49,232 nt of DNA from a virus. Shown piece by piece: positions 1-6,199 of this stretch. The stretch is taken from IMG/VR virus record IMGVR_UViG_3300007609_000030, positions 1 to 49,232 of that record. One strand, written 5' to 3'. The position numbers and the translations under genes are program-made. The notes under the pieces were generated by a model. That model worked only from the letters and a program-made list of their open reading frames with translations. It ran no database searches and was not told the origin of the DNA. Each line of letters opens with the position of its first letter. The first letter of the stretch is position 1.

Positions 1-195
1 ACCAGAATATTGATAGTATTTTTTATTTTCAAAAATAACCGAATGTATAAACCCTTTTGTTTCTAAATCATATAATATCCACCTTTTATCTTCTGGTATT
101 TCAGTTTCCCAAACCTCTTCTTTAAAATTATAATTTTCTAAGACTTCAATTTCTCTATCCTCCAGCCATATTTTACTTATATAGAATTTTCCCAT
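1..195 (-). CDS. Hypothetical protein, cut by the left edge
   Basis: An ATG at 193-195 (minus strand) opens a frame that stays open for 65 codons to the window edge, so the C-terminus is missing. The visible part begins MGKFYISKIW and is rich in charged and aromatic residues (Glu, Lys, Tyr, Trp). There is no signal peptide or membrane segment. I recognise no family. It lies 29 nt downstream of the next minus-strand gene (225-461) and is probably co-transcribed with it. Both are small acidic proteins with many Tyr and Trp, but I see no convincing alignment between them. Confidence 0.55.
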   Translation of the reverse strand, partial: MGKFYISKIWLEDREIEVLENYNFKEEVWETEIPEDKRWILYDLETKGFIHSVIFENKKYYQYSG

Positions 196-224
196 AATGA
201 TCAAACTTTATCTAATTTAGTTTT

Positions 225-461
225 TTAAAATTCCCAGTTCTCTGTCTGAATAAATTTTTCGCCATCGTATTTATAAATACCTTTCGGACGGTCCTCTAAT
301 TCTTCTATGTAATATTCTATATATTCAACATATTTTTTCCCTCCAATCATCACTGTTATATCATAACCCTCCTGTCCAGAATCATCTCCACAGTTATCTG
401 ATTTAACTACCTGAACTCCAGTAACAATTTCCCCTGGCTTTATCATCTCTTTTCTACTCAT
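225..461 (-). CDS. Small hypothetical acidic protein (78 aa)
   Basis: An unrecognised 78-residue protein, strongly acidic and Tyr-rich towards the C-terminus (residues 45-60 hold several Glu-Tyr steps). There are no membrane segments. Its ATG overlaps the last codons of the upstream helicase by 8 nt, so it is probably translationally coupled to it. The tight coupling supports it as a real gene in a helicase operon. An accessory early function would fit the context, but nothing in the sequence shows it. A chance copy of the late-promoter-like word tataaata lies inside this ORF, with no start codon suitably placed after it. Confidence 0.6.
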   Translation of the reverse strand: MSRKEMIKPGEIVTGVQVVKSDNCGDDSGQEGYDITVMIGGKKYVEYIEYYIEELEDRPKGIYKYDGEKFIQTENWEF

Positions 462-1968
462 AGATCATGTAGTGTAATTTATGCTTACTCCTTGAAACTG
501 CAACATAATGAATATTTCTTGACTCCTCGTCTCCAGATGTGAACGAAACTCTCTCAAGCCTCTTCTTACCAAGCTTATCGTATAGGCCACACTCCTTAAG
601 AACATCTGGCGCAATTGAGTTGACAACTACACACTCATCGAACTCACGACCCTTACTCTTATGAATTGTTGTGATAAACTTCTGAGACTTTCTATGACTT
701 TCTATAAAAGTAATGATCTCCATGTCATTTTTAAAGTATGGCTTAAGGCTACTTAGCTTACCTTTAAGATGAGGGTTCATATTATCATTCTTTATGTTCT
801 TTATATCCTGATCACTTATGTAATTGAAGTATTGCATAGGAACTTTTCTCTTCAGTAGCTCCTTCTCCATTTTTCTAATTACAGAGTTTGTCCTTACAAG
901 AACAGCTATCTGACCTTTTTGCTTAAGAAGCTCGACTAGATCGTCCATCTTAAGCATAACATTCTTATCCACATAGCCATCTTCCTTGCTATTTGCAACA
1001 GCAGTAAGCGAGCTATACTTGTTTGAGTTTGATACTATATTCTCATCACTCCTAAAGTTTACAGATAGAGTCATTTCCTTAACATCCCTCTTTTTATTAA
1101 GCATTGTCTCAAGCTTCTTGCAATTGGCACCACTATATCCATAGATACTCTGGTTACGATCACCAATCATGTAGTAGTGCTTGGCATTAAGTGCTAACAG
1201 AATTTGAAGCTGTATTGTTGAAGTGTCTTGGTACTCATCAATGAAAATATAGTCATAGTGACCCCTAAACATTTTGAGCCACTTATTTTCTCTAAGAGAA
1301 TCACGTACTTCAATAAGCATATCCGAGAAATCCCTCTTCTTAGACTCTTTTAAAAACTTATTATAGTCTCCCATAAACTCAGGAAGCGGACATTTGACGT
1401 TATCAGCCATCTGCAGCTTGAATGCGCCTATTGCTGATGAAATCTGGTCCGAATCCTCATACATGTTAGCAATAAGCTCGTAGAACGCTTCCTTGCGCTC
1501 CTTAGTTGCGTGAACACTTGGTTTGTATTTCTTTTTGAACCATGCAAGGAATTCGTGAAACATTGCTATCTTCTTGAACTTTCCCATTCTAGCTAACAAG
1601 CTATTAGCAAATGCGTGAACGGTAGTTATCGTTACTCCATCCTGATCTTTTCCGCTAACCTTGTCTCTAACTTTTATACCAGCAATAGAAACTCTTTCAC
1701 GAAGCTCTTCTGTTGCTGCTTTAGTAAAGCTAAAGAAAATAATCTTGTTAGGGTCAACTCCTTGATCTACGAGTGACTTAAGTCTTTGAACGCATGAGAA
1801 TGTCTTACCAGAACCCGCTGTTGCTGCAAGTATTACAGATTCACGACTATCATGATATATGAAAGCCTCTTGCTCTTCTGTGTAATTAACCTCCTTTTTC
1901 TGACCCAAAGCCTCAAGCATGTCAAGCTGACCAGGAATTTCTTCTGGTGCTTTATTCTTCTTGGCCAT
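454..1968 (-). CDS. UvrD/PcrA-like superfamily 1 DNA helicase
   Basis: A 504-residue SF1A helicase, predicted to be an ATP-driven 3'-5' translocase for replication or recombination. Motifs seen in order: Q motif around residue 30 (YTEEQEAF), Walker A AATAGSGKT at about 49-56, Ia (FSFTKAATEELRERV), Walker B IDEYQDT near 244, III (GDRNQSIYGYSGA), IV (NFRSDENIV), V (TIHKSKGREFDECVV) and VI (YVAVSRSKHKL). All catalytic motifs are intact. It is about 200 residues shorter than bacterial UvrD, so the 1B/2B subdomains must be reduced. Near the N-terminus, QLDML (14-18) resembles a sliding-clamp-binding peptide. It starts 6 nt after the stop of the DnaQ-like gene and overlaps the next gene by 8 nt. 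The equivalent in T4 would be Dda or UvsW, but the sequence is UvrD-like. Confidence 0.93.
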   Translation of the reverse strand: MAKKNKAPEEIPGQLDMLEALGQKKEVNYTEEQEAFIYHDSRESVILAATAGSGKTFSCVQRLKSLVDQGVDPNKIIFFSFTKAATEELRERVSIAGIKVRDKVSGKDQDGVTITTVHAFANSLLARMGKFKKIAMFHEFLAWFKKKYKPSVHATKERKEAFYELIANMYEDSDQISSAIGAFKLQMADNVKCPLPEFMGDYNKFLKESKKRDFSDMLIEVRDSLRENKWLKMFRGHYDYIFIDEYQDTSTIQLQILLALNAKHYYMIGDRNQSIYGYSGANCKKLETMLNKKRDVKEMTLSVNFRSDENIVSNSNKYSSLTAVANSKEDGYVDKNVMLKMDDLVELLKQKGQIAVLVRTNSVIRKMEKELLKRKVPMQYFNYISDQDIKNIKNDNMNPHLKGKLSSLKPYFKNDMEIITFIESHRKSQKFITTIHKSKGREFDECVVVNSIAPDVLKECGLYDKLGKKRLERVSFTSGDEESRNIHYVAVSRSKHKLHYMIYE

Positions 1969-1974
1969 AAGTTA

Positions 1975-2814
1975 TTATGCGTTTTGTTGCTGAGTTGATT
2001 GAGCCTTGTCTACAATTCTCTTAATAAGAAGTTTTGTATCTGCTGGACCATCCCAAACATTTAGTGTCCAGTCATAATATCCTGGGTCACCAATCATGAT
2101 GTCAGCAATAAGATGTCCTCTGAACTTACCATAATTAAATACTGGCCTTCCCTCTGCGTTAAGAACGATATTCTTATGCACATCAAGAGCGTTCTTATTT
2201 CTATTGAAATTGTCATGGAACATTGCTGTTGTGGGATTCTGAAATCTCTCATCTCCAGCATAAGCTCCTACCATTCCATTTAGAATGTTAATAGCTACCT
2301 TATTAGCAGTCTCAGAACTAACAGGCTCATCAGTAAATTCTGCTCCTGCAAACTTTCTTGCAGCTGACCTGAAGTCTCTTCTTTCCATTTGGTTATAAGT
2401 AGAGCTAAGATCAACTATCTTTCTCCCAACAGTAGTAAAAGGAATCCCTGCTCTGTTAAACTCCTCTGTAAGGAACTTAAGATCGAAGTTCGTAATACTA
2501 AACCCTGCAAGATCAGCATCTCCAATAAATGAATACAAGTTCTGAGCTATCTCTGCAAATGTTGGCATGTTAGCCACCATCTCATTAGTGATTCCATTCA
2601 CCTTAGTAGCTTCTGCTGGAATTGTTATTCCAGGATTCACTAATCTTGTCCCAGTTTTTACAGTTCTATCCGCCTCAACCCTAACTATAGAAATTTCTAC
2701 AATTCTATCAGCTGGTTTAGGGCTATCTTTCTTTTCAAGAGGCTCCATGCCAGTTGTCGCAACCTTTATAAACACCAAAGGTTTGTTAATGTTTAATTTT
2801 AAATCTAAGTTCAT
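1975..2814 (-). CDS. DnaQ-like 3'-5' exonuclease homologue, predicted catalytically dead
   Basis: A 279-residue RNase-H-fold exonuclease homologue of the form common in Bacteroidota, with the C-terminal DPGYYDW region (about residues 225-270) typical of that group. The fold is clear: LVNPGITIPAEATKVNGIT and FAEIAQNLYSFI match the family. The catalytic residues are mostly gone. Exo I, normally DxETTG, reads KVATTG (codons AAG and GCG in place of Asp and Glu). Exo III, normally H-S-A-E-A-D, reads S-S-E-T-A-N, losing both His and Asp. Only the Exo II Asp (TNFDLKFL) remains. The reading frame is full length and not decayed, so a structural or DNA/clamp-binding role is likely. Its leader carries the AGAGACAA word. 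It lies between the small gene at 2854-3111 and the helicase gene. A complete proofreading exonuclease is present in the DnaE fusion. Confidence 0.85.
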   Translation of the reverse strand: MNLDLKLNINKPLVFIKVATTGMEPLEKKDSPKPADRIVEISIVRVEADRTVKTGTRLVNPGITIPAEATKVNGITNEMVANMPTFAEIAQNLYSFIGDADLAGFSITNFDLKFLTEEFNRAGIPFTTVGRKIVDLSSTYNQMERRDFRSAARKFAGAEFTDEPVSSETANKVAINILNGMVGAYAGDERFQNPTTAMFHDNFNRNKNALDVHKNIVLNAEGRPVFNYGKFRGHLIADIMIGDPGYYDWTLNVWDGPADTKLLIKRIVDKAQSTQQQNA

Positions 2815-2825
2815 ATCTCTTATTT

Positions 2826-2833
2826 TTGTCTCT
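2826..2833 (-). promoter_or_regulatory. Leader word AGAGACAA before the DnaQ-like gene
   Basis: The coding strand reads AGAGACAA, ending 11 nt before the start codon. It belongs to a set of exact copies in front of replication-type genes. Confidence 0.4.
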
Positions 2834-2853
2834 TGTTGCGAAGATAATAAAAA

Positions 2854-3111
2854 TTATAAGAACTCACCATTAATATGACGATTTCTTTTATTTATTTTTT
2901 CCTGACTCCAATCTTCTACTACTGTCTCTGAAAAAGCAACCTCTTCACTTGAGCACCAGAGAAAAATTGTGGAACCGTGTTCTCTGGACTCAAACTGAAT
3001 TAGCCCGTCCTCTTCTTTTATAAGAATTAACTTCTGGCCTTGGGGGATAATTACGCCATCCCCCATTTTCTTATCACTTTTTAAAGTGTAATAATCTAAA
3101 GATATGTTCAT
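2854..3111 (-). CDS. Small hypothetical protein (85 aa)
   Basis: An unrecognised 85-residue soluble protein. The middle (residues 15-60) looks like a small beta-barrel: alternating hydrophobic strands (GVIIPQGQKLILIKEED, STIFLWCSS), followed by a charged, basic C-terminal tail. It begins one base after the stop of the sigma-factor gene (the ATG ends at 3111, the sigma ORF at 3113), so the two are translated from one message. Such placement would suit a sigma partner or co-activator, but that is only context. No motif supports a specific function. Confidence 0.6.
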   Translation of the reverse strand: MNISLDYYTLKSDKKMGDGVIIPQGQKLILIKEEDGLIQFESREHGSTIFLWCSSEEVAFSETVVEDWSQEKINKRNRHINGEFL

Positions 3112-3112
3112 C

Positions 3113-4000
3113 TTACTTCATTTCACAATTTAAGAATTCCTTGAGCTTTGAGCTATTCCCATAAGTCCTAAGTTTCTTAAGTGCAAATTCTTTGATCTGT
3201 CTAACTCTTTCGTTAGTAAGCCCAATGTTTTCCCCAATCTCAGCAAGAGTCATCTCTTCATTTCCACCAAGACCGAAATACATTCTTAATATTTTTGACT
3301 CTCTTTCTGTAAGCTCTGACAGAACATCTCCTATTTCATGTTGAAGCGAGCTCTTATTCATTCCGCTCTCCATCTCTACAAGCCCTTCTCCTTCTAGAGA
3401 TTCATGTAACTCAGTAGCAGAGCCATCTGAAACTGTTGAATTTAAAGAAACATCAATACCACTATCATCGTAAGCATTAGTAATATCTTTCTCACTTAAC
3501 TCCGTAACTCCAGTTTCTGGATTCTTATAGTAATCACTTATTTCTTTAATAGAAGGCTCTCTATTAAGTTCCTTAGTTAACGCCTCTGTAGCTTTTATCA
3601 CCTTGTTAATGGCGTTAATTCTATTTACTGGAAGTCTCACCGAATTTCCAGTCTCATATGCTGATTGAAGTATTGATTGCTTAATCCACCATACAGCGTA
3701 TGATATAAATTTAAACCCTCTGGTTTCATCAAATCTTTCTACAGCTTTGATTAGACCAAGGTTTCCTTCGCTTATTAAATCTTCAAGAGGAACACCAGTG
3801 TATGTATACTCTTTTGCGATTGATAGAACAAATCTTAAATTACTCTCTACAAGCTTATTCATAGCCTTCTCATCCCCCGCCTTAGCCTTTATGGCTAATT
3901 TAGTTTGCTCGGCACCATCAATAAGGCCTAGCCTTCTTAGGTCCTTGTAGTAACATTTTAAAGATATGCTATCTCTATAGGTTGTCTCTTCTCCCTTCAT
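3113..4000 (-). CDS. RNA polymerase sigma factor, sigma-70 family, Bacteroidota primary-sigma-like
   Basis: A 295-residue sigma factor that should redirect host RNA polymerase. Region 1.2/2 is complete: NLRFVLSIAKEYTYTGVPLE, then DLISEGNLGLIKAVERFDET and GFKFISYAVWWIKQSIL (core binding, -10 recognition and melting). A sigma-3 segment follows (RLPVNRINAINKVIKATEAL). Region 4 ends the protein: ELTERESKILRMYFGLGG, then the helix-turn-helix TLAEIGENIGLTNERVRQIK. Length and layout match the short Bacteroidota RpoD rather than T4 gp55. The gene has AGAGACAA in its leader and again within its first codons. It is the best candidate reader of the TATTTATA box in front of the structural operons. Its nearest relatives (host rpoD capture or an older phage family) cannot be settled by eye. 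Confidence 0.93.
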   Translation of the reverse strand: MKGEETTYRDSISLKCYYKDLRRLGLIDGAEQTKLAIKAKAGDEKAMNKLVESNLRFVLSIAKEYTYTGVPLEDLISEGNLGLIKAVERFDETRGFKFISYAVWWIKQSILQSAYETGNSVRLPVNRINAINKVIKATEALTKELNREPSIKEISDYYKNPETGVTELSEKDITNAYDDSGIDVSLNSTVSDGSATELHESLEGEGLVEMESGMNKSSLQHEIGDVLSELTERESKILRMYFGLGGNEEMTLAEIGENIGLTNERVRQIKEFALKKLRTYGNSSKLKEFLNCEMK

Positions 4001-4004
4001 GTCT

Positions 4005-4012
4005 TTGTCTCT
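4005..4012 (-). promoter_or_regulatory. Leader word AGAGACAA before the sigma-factor gene
   Basis: The coding strand reads AGAGACAA, ending 4 nt before the start codon. A second copy (3982-3989) lies within the first codons of the same gene. Confidence 0.4.
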
Positions 4013-4024
4013 TAAATTTCGGGA

Positions 4025-4462
4025 TTAATCGTTCCAGTTCAAGTTTGAAATGAACTCTTTAAGTCTGTTAAAGTCTTCCTCATTGTTGATGTAAATCCTT
4101 GCTTCGCTCTGGTTGCCTTCTCTATCAGCTCCAAACGAATTAATAGATAAATATCTACTTTCCTGACCTCTTTCTCTAAAAGAGATTAAGTCAATATCCA
4201 ATACTCCAGAAACTTCTCCTTCAGCGTTTTTACAGCTTAGGTTCATGTATGTATTAGAATCTGCTGGTCGAGATTGAGTTTGATGCCCTTCAGAGGCAGT
4301 TTGATCTTCTGGTTGATTTACATTATTTTGCTGCATCTGTTGTGTTTGTTGCGTATGCTGCTGAGGTTGAGGTTTGTTTTGAGGTTGCGCCTTAGGTGGT
4401 ACGTTAGTACCTGGAAACACACCTTTATTACCCGTGTTAATTTTTTGATTATCGTTATCCAT
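4025..4462 (-). CDS. Gln/Pro-rich N-terminal, small C-terminal domain protein (145 aa), unknown function
   Basis: I start this at the ATG at 4460-4462; a TTG three codons upstream would also work. Residues 1 to about 75 are low complexity, rich in Gln, Pro and Asn, and likely disordered. Residues 75-145 form a compact domain with strands (TYMNLSCKNAEGEVSG, ARIYINNEEDFNRLKEFI). The disordered linker plus small beta domain suggests a nucleic-acid or protein-interaction module. A single-stranded DNA-binding-like role is possible but not shown. A strong host-type promoter (4485-4516) lies directly upstream, and the sigma-factor gene follows 24 nt after its stop, so it probably leads the sigma/exonuclease/helicase operon. 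Confidence 0.7.
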   Translation of the reverse strand: MDNDNQKINTGNKGVFPGTNVPPKAQPQNKPQPQQHTQQTQQMQQNNVNQPEDQTASEGHQTQSRPADSNTYMNLSCKNAEGEVSGVLDIDLISFRERGQESRYLSINSFGADREGNQSEARIYINNEEDFNRLKEFISNLNWND

Positions 4463-4484
4463 ATTCCACAATTTACATTATAGA

Positions 4485-4516
4485 CAAATGTACACAAAAA
4501 CACTTGTTATTCCAAA
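4485..4516 (-). promoter_or_regulatory. Host-type (Bacteroidota) promoter before the sigma-factor operon
   Basis: On the coding strand, TTTG (4513-4516), a 20-nt spacer, then TACATTTG (4485-4492) gives an exact TTTG-N20-TAnnTTTG. The start codon of the Gln-rich gene is 22 nt downstream of the -7 element. The same 20-nt spacing recurs at five other sites in the window. Confidence 0.75.
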
Positions 4517-4592
4517 AAATAAACACTCTTATAAGGCTTATTTTTCTAAAATTATAAATTTATTTTTTTTGAAATTATTCTCAGAACGAGAA

Positions 4593-5234
4593 TTATGATA
4601 CGATTGCAGTGATTATTTTCTCTAAAACATCTTCTTTTAAGTCATCGAAATCAACCTTTTTCTTAATGTTCTTAGCATATATAAGCTGCTCGTTTTCCTC
4701 GTCAATAAACCACTTTGCCCCTCCTAAATCTACAGAAGGTAAGTCTAATTGAGGTCTCTTTCTGCTTCCAGAACCTTTTGGGTTAAGTAATCTATTGACA
4801 TTTAAGTCAACTGTACCGTCTTCATTTTTCTGGACTTTATCATAATACCTCTTTAGAGAGTTAATATTGATCATATGATCTATGTTACTTATAGAAGATT
4901 GTTGTGAAGAATTTCTAAAGAATATAGTAGTTATATCATTTTCTCTTATTGTCATCCACAACTCATCTCCTTCTGAAGCTTTTTGACTATATGGGTCAAC
5001 CGACCTAAAAGTAATTGGAAATTTCTTAAGTTTTACTGCAAATGAAGTGTCTTTTGGGAAGTTTATTTTCTTAACAAGCTCAATACTTTCTTTAACAGAA
5101 TTGTAGTTAAACTCTGGAGTTGTATAAGAATCGCTTGTAAGTCTAGTATATATTCTATCCTTAAAATGCGTAGTAGGCACAGCCTCACTAACCACTTCTT
5201 TTAGAATTTTTCTTACTTCTGATTTAATATCCAT
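4593..5234 (-). CDS. Hypothetical protein (213 aa), probable late gene
   Basis: An unrecognised soluble protein. It opens with an amphipathic helix (MDIKSEVRKILKEVVSEA) resembling the N-termini of two other probable virion proteins here (5234-5563 and 33420-33770). The middle is mixed alpha/beta (KKFPITFRSVDPYS, LWMTIRENDITTIFFRN). The C-terminal half has a basic segment (GSGSRKRP) before an acidic helix. Its ATG overlaps the stop of the upstream gene (TAATG), so the two are translationally coupled, and that upstream gene has a late-type box. A structural or assembly role is an inference from this coupling. Confidence 0.7.
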   Translation of the reverse strand: MDIKSEVRKILKEVVSEAVPTTHFKDRIYTRLTSDSYTTPEFNYNSVKESIELVKKINFPKDTSFAVKLKKFPITFRSVDPYSQKASEGDELWMTIRENDITTIFFRNSSQQSSISNIDHMININSLKRYYDKVQKNEDGTVDLNVNRLLNPKGSGSRKRPQLDLPSVDLGGAKWFIDEENEQLIYAKNIKKKVDFDDLKEDVLEKIITAIVS

Positions 5235-5563
5235 TAAAACAAATCTTTATACTTTAATATTTGTTGCATCTTTACAGAATCAAGAACAGTACCATCCTTC
5301 GTAGTAATTGTGTATTCTTTTGAGATTGCATTTTCTATCTCCTCAAAACTCATTCTGGTATCACCAACAAGAAACCCTCTCTCAGAAAAAGTAATTACAT
5401 ACTCATTCTCAAGACCTTTGTTGAACCTAACTGCTTTAGGCTTCATCATTGTCTTTTTCTTAACTACTGGAGGCTGTGGCGCAGGCGCACCTTGTCCGCC
5501 AAGCGCTTCTTTCATCACTTTAGCAATTTCCTCTCTTAAGTTAATAGATTTGATGTCTTCCAT
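5234..5563 (-). CDS. Hypothetical protein (109 aa), late-promoter gene
   Basis: I choose the ATG at 5561-5563 (MEDIKS...); an in-frame TTG three codons upstream is less likely. Residues 1-25 form an amphipathic helix (NLREEIAKVMKEALGG), followed by an Ala/Pro linker (APAPQPPVVKKK) and a C-terminal domain with strands and short helices (ENEYVITFSERGFLVGDT). I recognise no family. A TATTTATA box lies 15 nt before the start, as in front of the tail and packaging genes, so I expect late expression. It is coupled by TAATG to the gene at 4593-5234. Confidence 0.7.
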   Translation of the reverse strand: MEDIKSINLREEIAKVMKEALGGQGAPAPQPPVVKKKTMMKPKAVRFNKGLENEYVITFSERGFLVGDTRMSFEEIENAISKEYTITTKDGTVLDSVKMQQILKYKDLF

Positions 5564-5578
5564 TGCATACAACTTTGT

Positions 5579-5586
5579 TATAAATA
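5579..5586 (-). promoter_or_regulatory. Candidate late-promoter box TATTTATA
   Basis: The coding strand reads TATTTATA, then ACAAAG, ending 15 nt before the ATG of the 109-aa gene. It belongs to the set of ten such boxes described in the findings. Confidence 0.55.
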
Positions 5587-5590
5587 GTGC

Positions 5591-5623
5591 AAAAAAAAAG
5601 GCGTTTGATCTCTCAAACGCCTT
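5591..5623 (-). terminator. Rho-independent terminator after the small basic gene
   Basis: A perfect 9-bp stem GGCGTTTGA/TCAAACGCC (5600-5608 with 5613-5621) has a 4-nt loop. On the minus strand it is followed by nine T residues (5599-5591). It ends transcription 20 nt after the stop of the 66-aa gene and separates it from the late pair downstream. Confidence 0.92.
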
Positions 5624-5643
5624 AAATTTATTATATGTCCAGA

Positions 5644-5844
5644 TTAAAACTCACCCTTGAATCTTGCTTCAAGAAATTTAGCCATCATCTCTTCATATTC
5701 TCTTCTTTCTCTCCTTCTCTTATCAGTAAGCTGCCTTCTTCTTTCAGCAACCTTTTTTCTAGATGCTTTGAACCTCTTGCTTCTCTTGGTAGCTCTCTTG
5801 ATGTCGGCCACTCTCTTAGTTTTACTCTTTTTTGGCTTTTTCAT
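5644..5844 (-). CDS. Very basic small protein (66 aa)
   Basis: More than a third of the residues are Lys or Arg, concentrated in residues 1-50 (KKPKKSKTKR, RRRQLTDKRRRERREYEE), ending in a short hydrophobic helix (MMAKFLEARFKGEF). Such composition fits nucleic-acid binding, or an RNA-polymerase or nucleoid-directed phage protein. No named family is recognisable. It has its own promoter candidate (5860-5891) and is closed on both sides by terminators, so it is a one-gene transcription unit. That isolation suggests early, strong, separate expression. Confidence 0.7.
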   Translation of the reverse strand: MKKPKKSKTKRVADIKRATKRSKRFKASRKKVAERRRQLTDKRRRERREYEEMMAKFLEARFKGEF

Positions 5845-5859
5845 AATTATATCTTTTGA

Positions 5860-5891
5860 AAAATATAAGAAAGGAATTTCTATAAATCAAG
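5860..5891 (-). promoter_or_regulatory. Candidate host-type promoter for the 66-aa basic protein
   Basis: CTTG (5888-5891), a 20-nt spacer, then TATATTTT (5860-5867) on the coding strand. It matches TTTG-N20-TAnnTTTG with one mismatch in each element. It lies just after a terminator and 15 nt before the start codon. Confidence 0.45.
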
Positions 5892-5894
5892 CAC

Positions 5895-5930
5895 AAAAAA
5901 GAAAAAGACCCCTAATTAGGAGCCTTTTTC
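5895..5930 (-). terminator. Rho-independent terminator after the nrdJ/DUF4031 genes
   Basis: On the minus-strand RNA, GAAAAAGGCUCCU pairs with AGGGGUCUUUUUC through two G-U pairs, with an AAUU loop, followed by a run of U. The plus-strand RNA would have mismatches at the same places, so the signal is oriented for the minus-strand genes. Confidence 0.8.
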
Positions 5931-5941
5931 TAAATTTATAA

Positions 5942-6199
5942 TTATCCATAATGTTCTTTTAGGAAATTGACTATTTCCTTTGATGGAACCAGCGTTGCAC
6001 CTTTCTCTGTTGCCGCTCGAAAAAGTCGTGCTGGGACATCATAGTGTGGGCTATTCTTTCCTCTCTTGTTAGAGTACATGTGTCTACCCAGTCCTATCTC
6101 CTCTGCGAACTTATGAAGAGCTTCAAGGTCGTTTGAAACCATATGACTATGATTCTTCCACGACCTCCTTGGCTCATCAATTAGAATAATTTTATCCAC
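5942..6199 (-). CDS. DUF4031 domain protein
   Basis: A small protein matching the DUF4031 pattern: an opening strand with Asp (KIILIDEP), a His-Met segment (HSHMVSND), a helix (LEALHKFAEEIGLGRHMYS), and the PHYDV motif near the middle. Biochemical function is unknown for the family. I start at the GTG at 6197-6199, which places the family's first strand at the N-terminus and overlaps nrdJ by 8 nt. A GTG five codons upstream (6214) would give 90 residues. The overlap implies translational coupling to nrdJ and thus a possible link to nucleotide metabolism. A terminator follows its stop. Confidence 0.75.
   Translation of the reverse strand: MDKIILIDEPRRSWKNHSHMVSNDLEALHKFAEEIGLGRHMYSNKRGKNSPHYDVPARLFRAATEKGATLVPSKEIVNFLKEHYG

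Noticed and set aside
272-279. tataaata word inside the 78-aa gene (225-461)
   Set aside because: It lies within a coding sequence and has no start codon 12-21 nt downstream on the coding strand; counted as a chance match to the late box.
5595-5623. The hairpin at 5600-5621 as a plus-strand terminator
   Set aside because: The long T-run follows it only on the minus strand, and no plus-strand gene lies before it.
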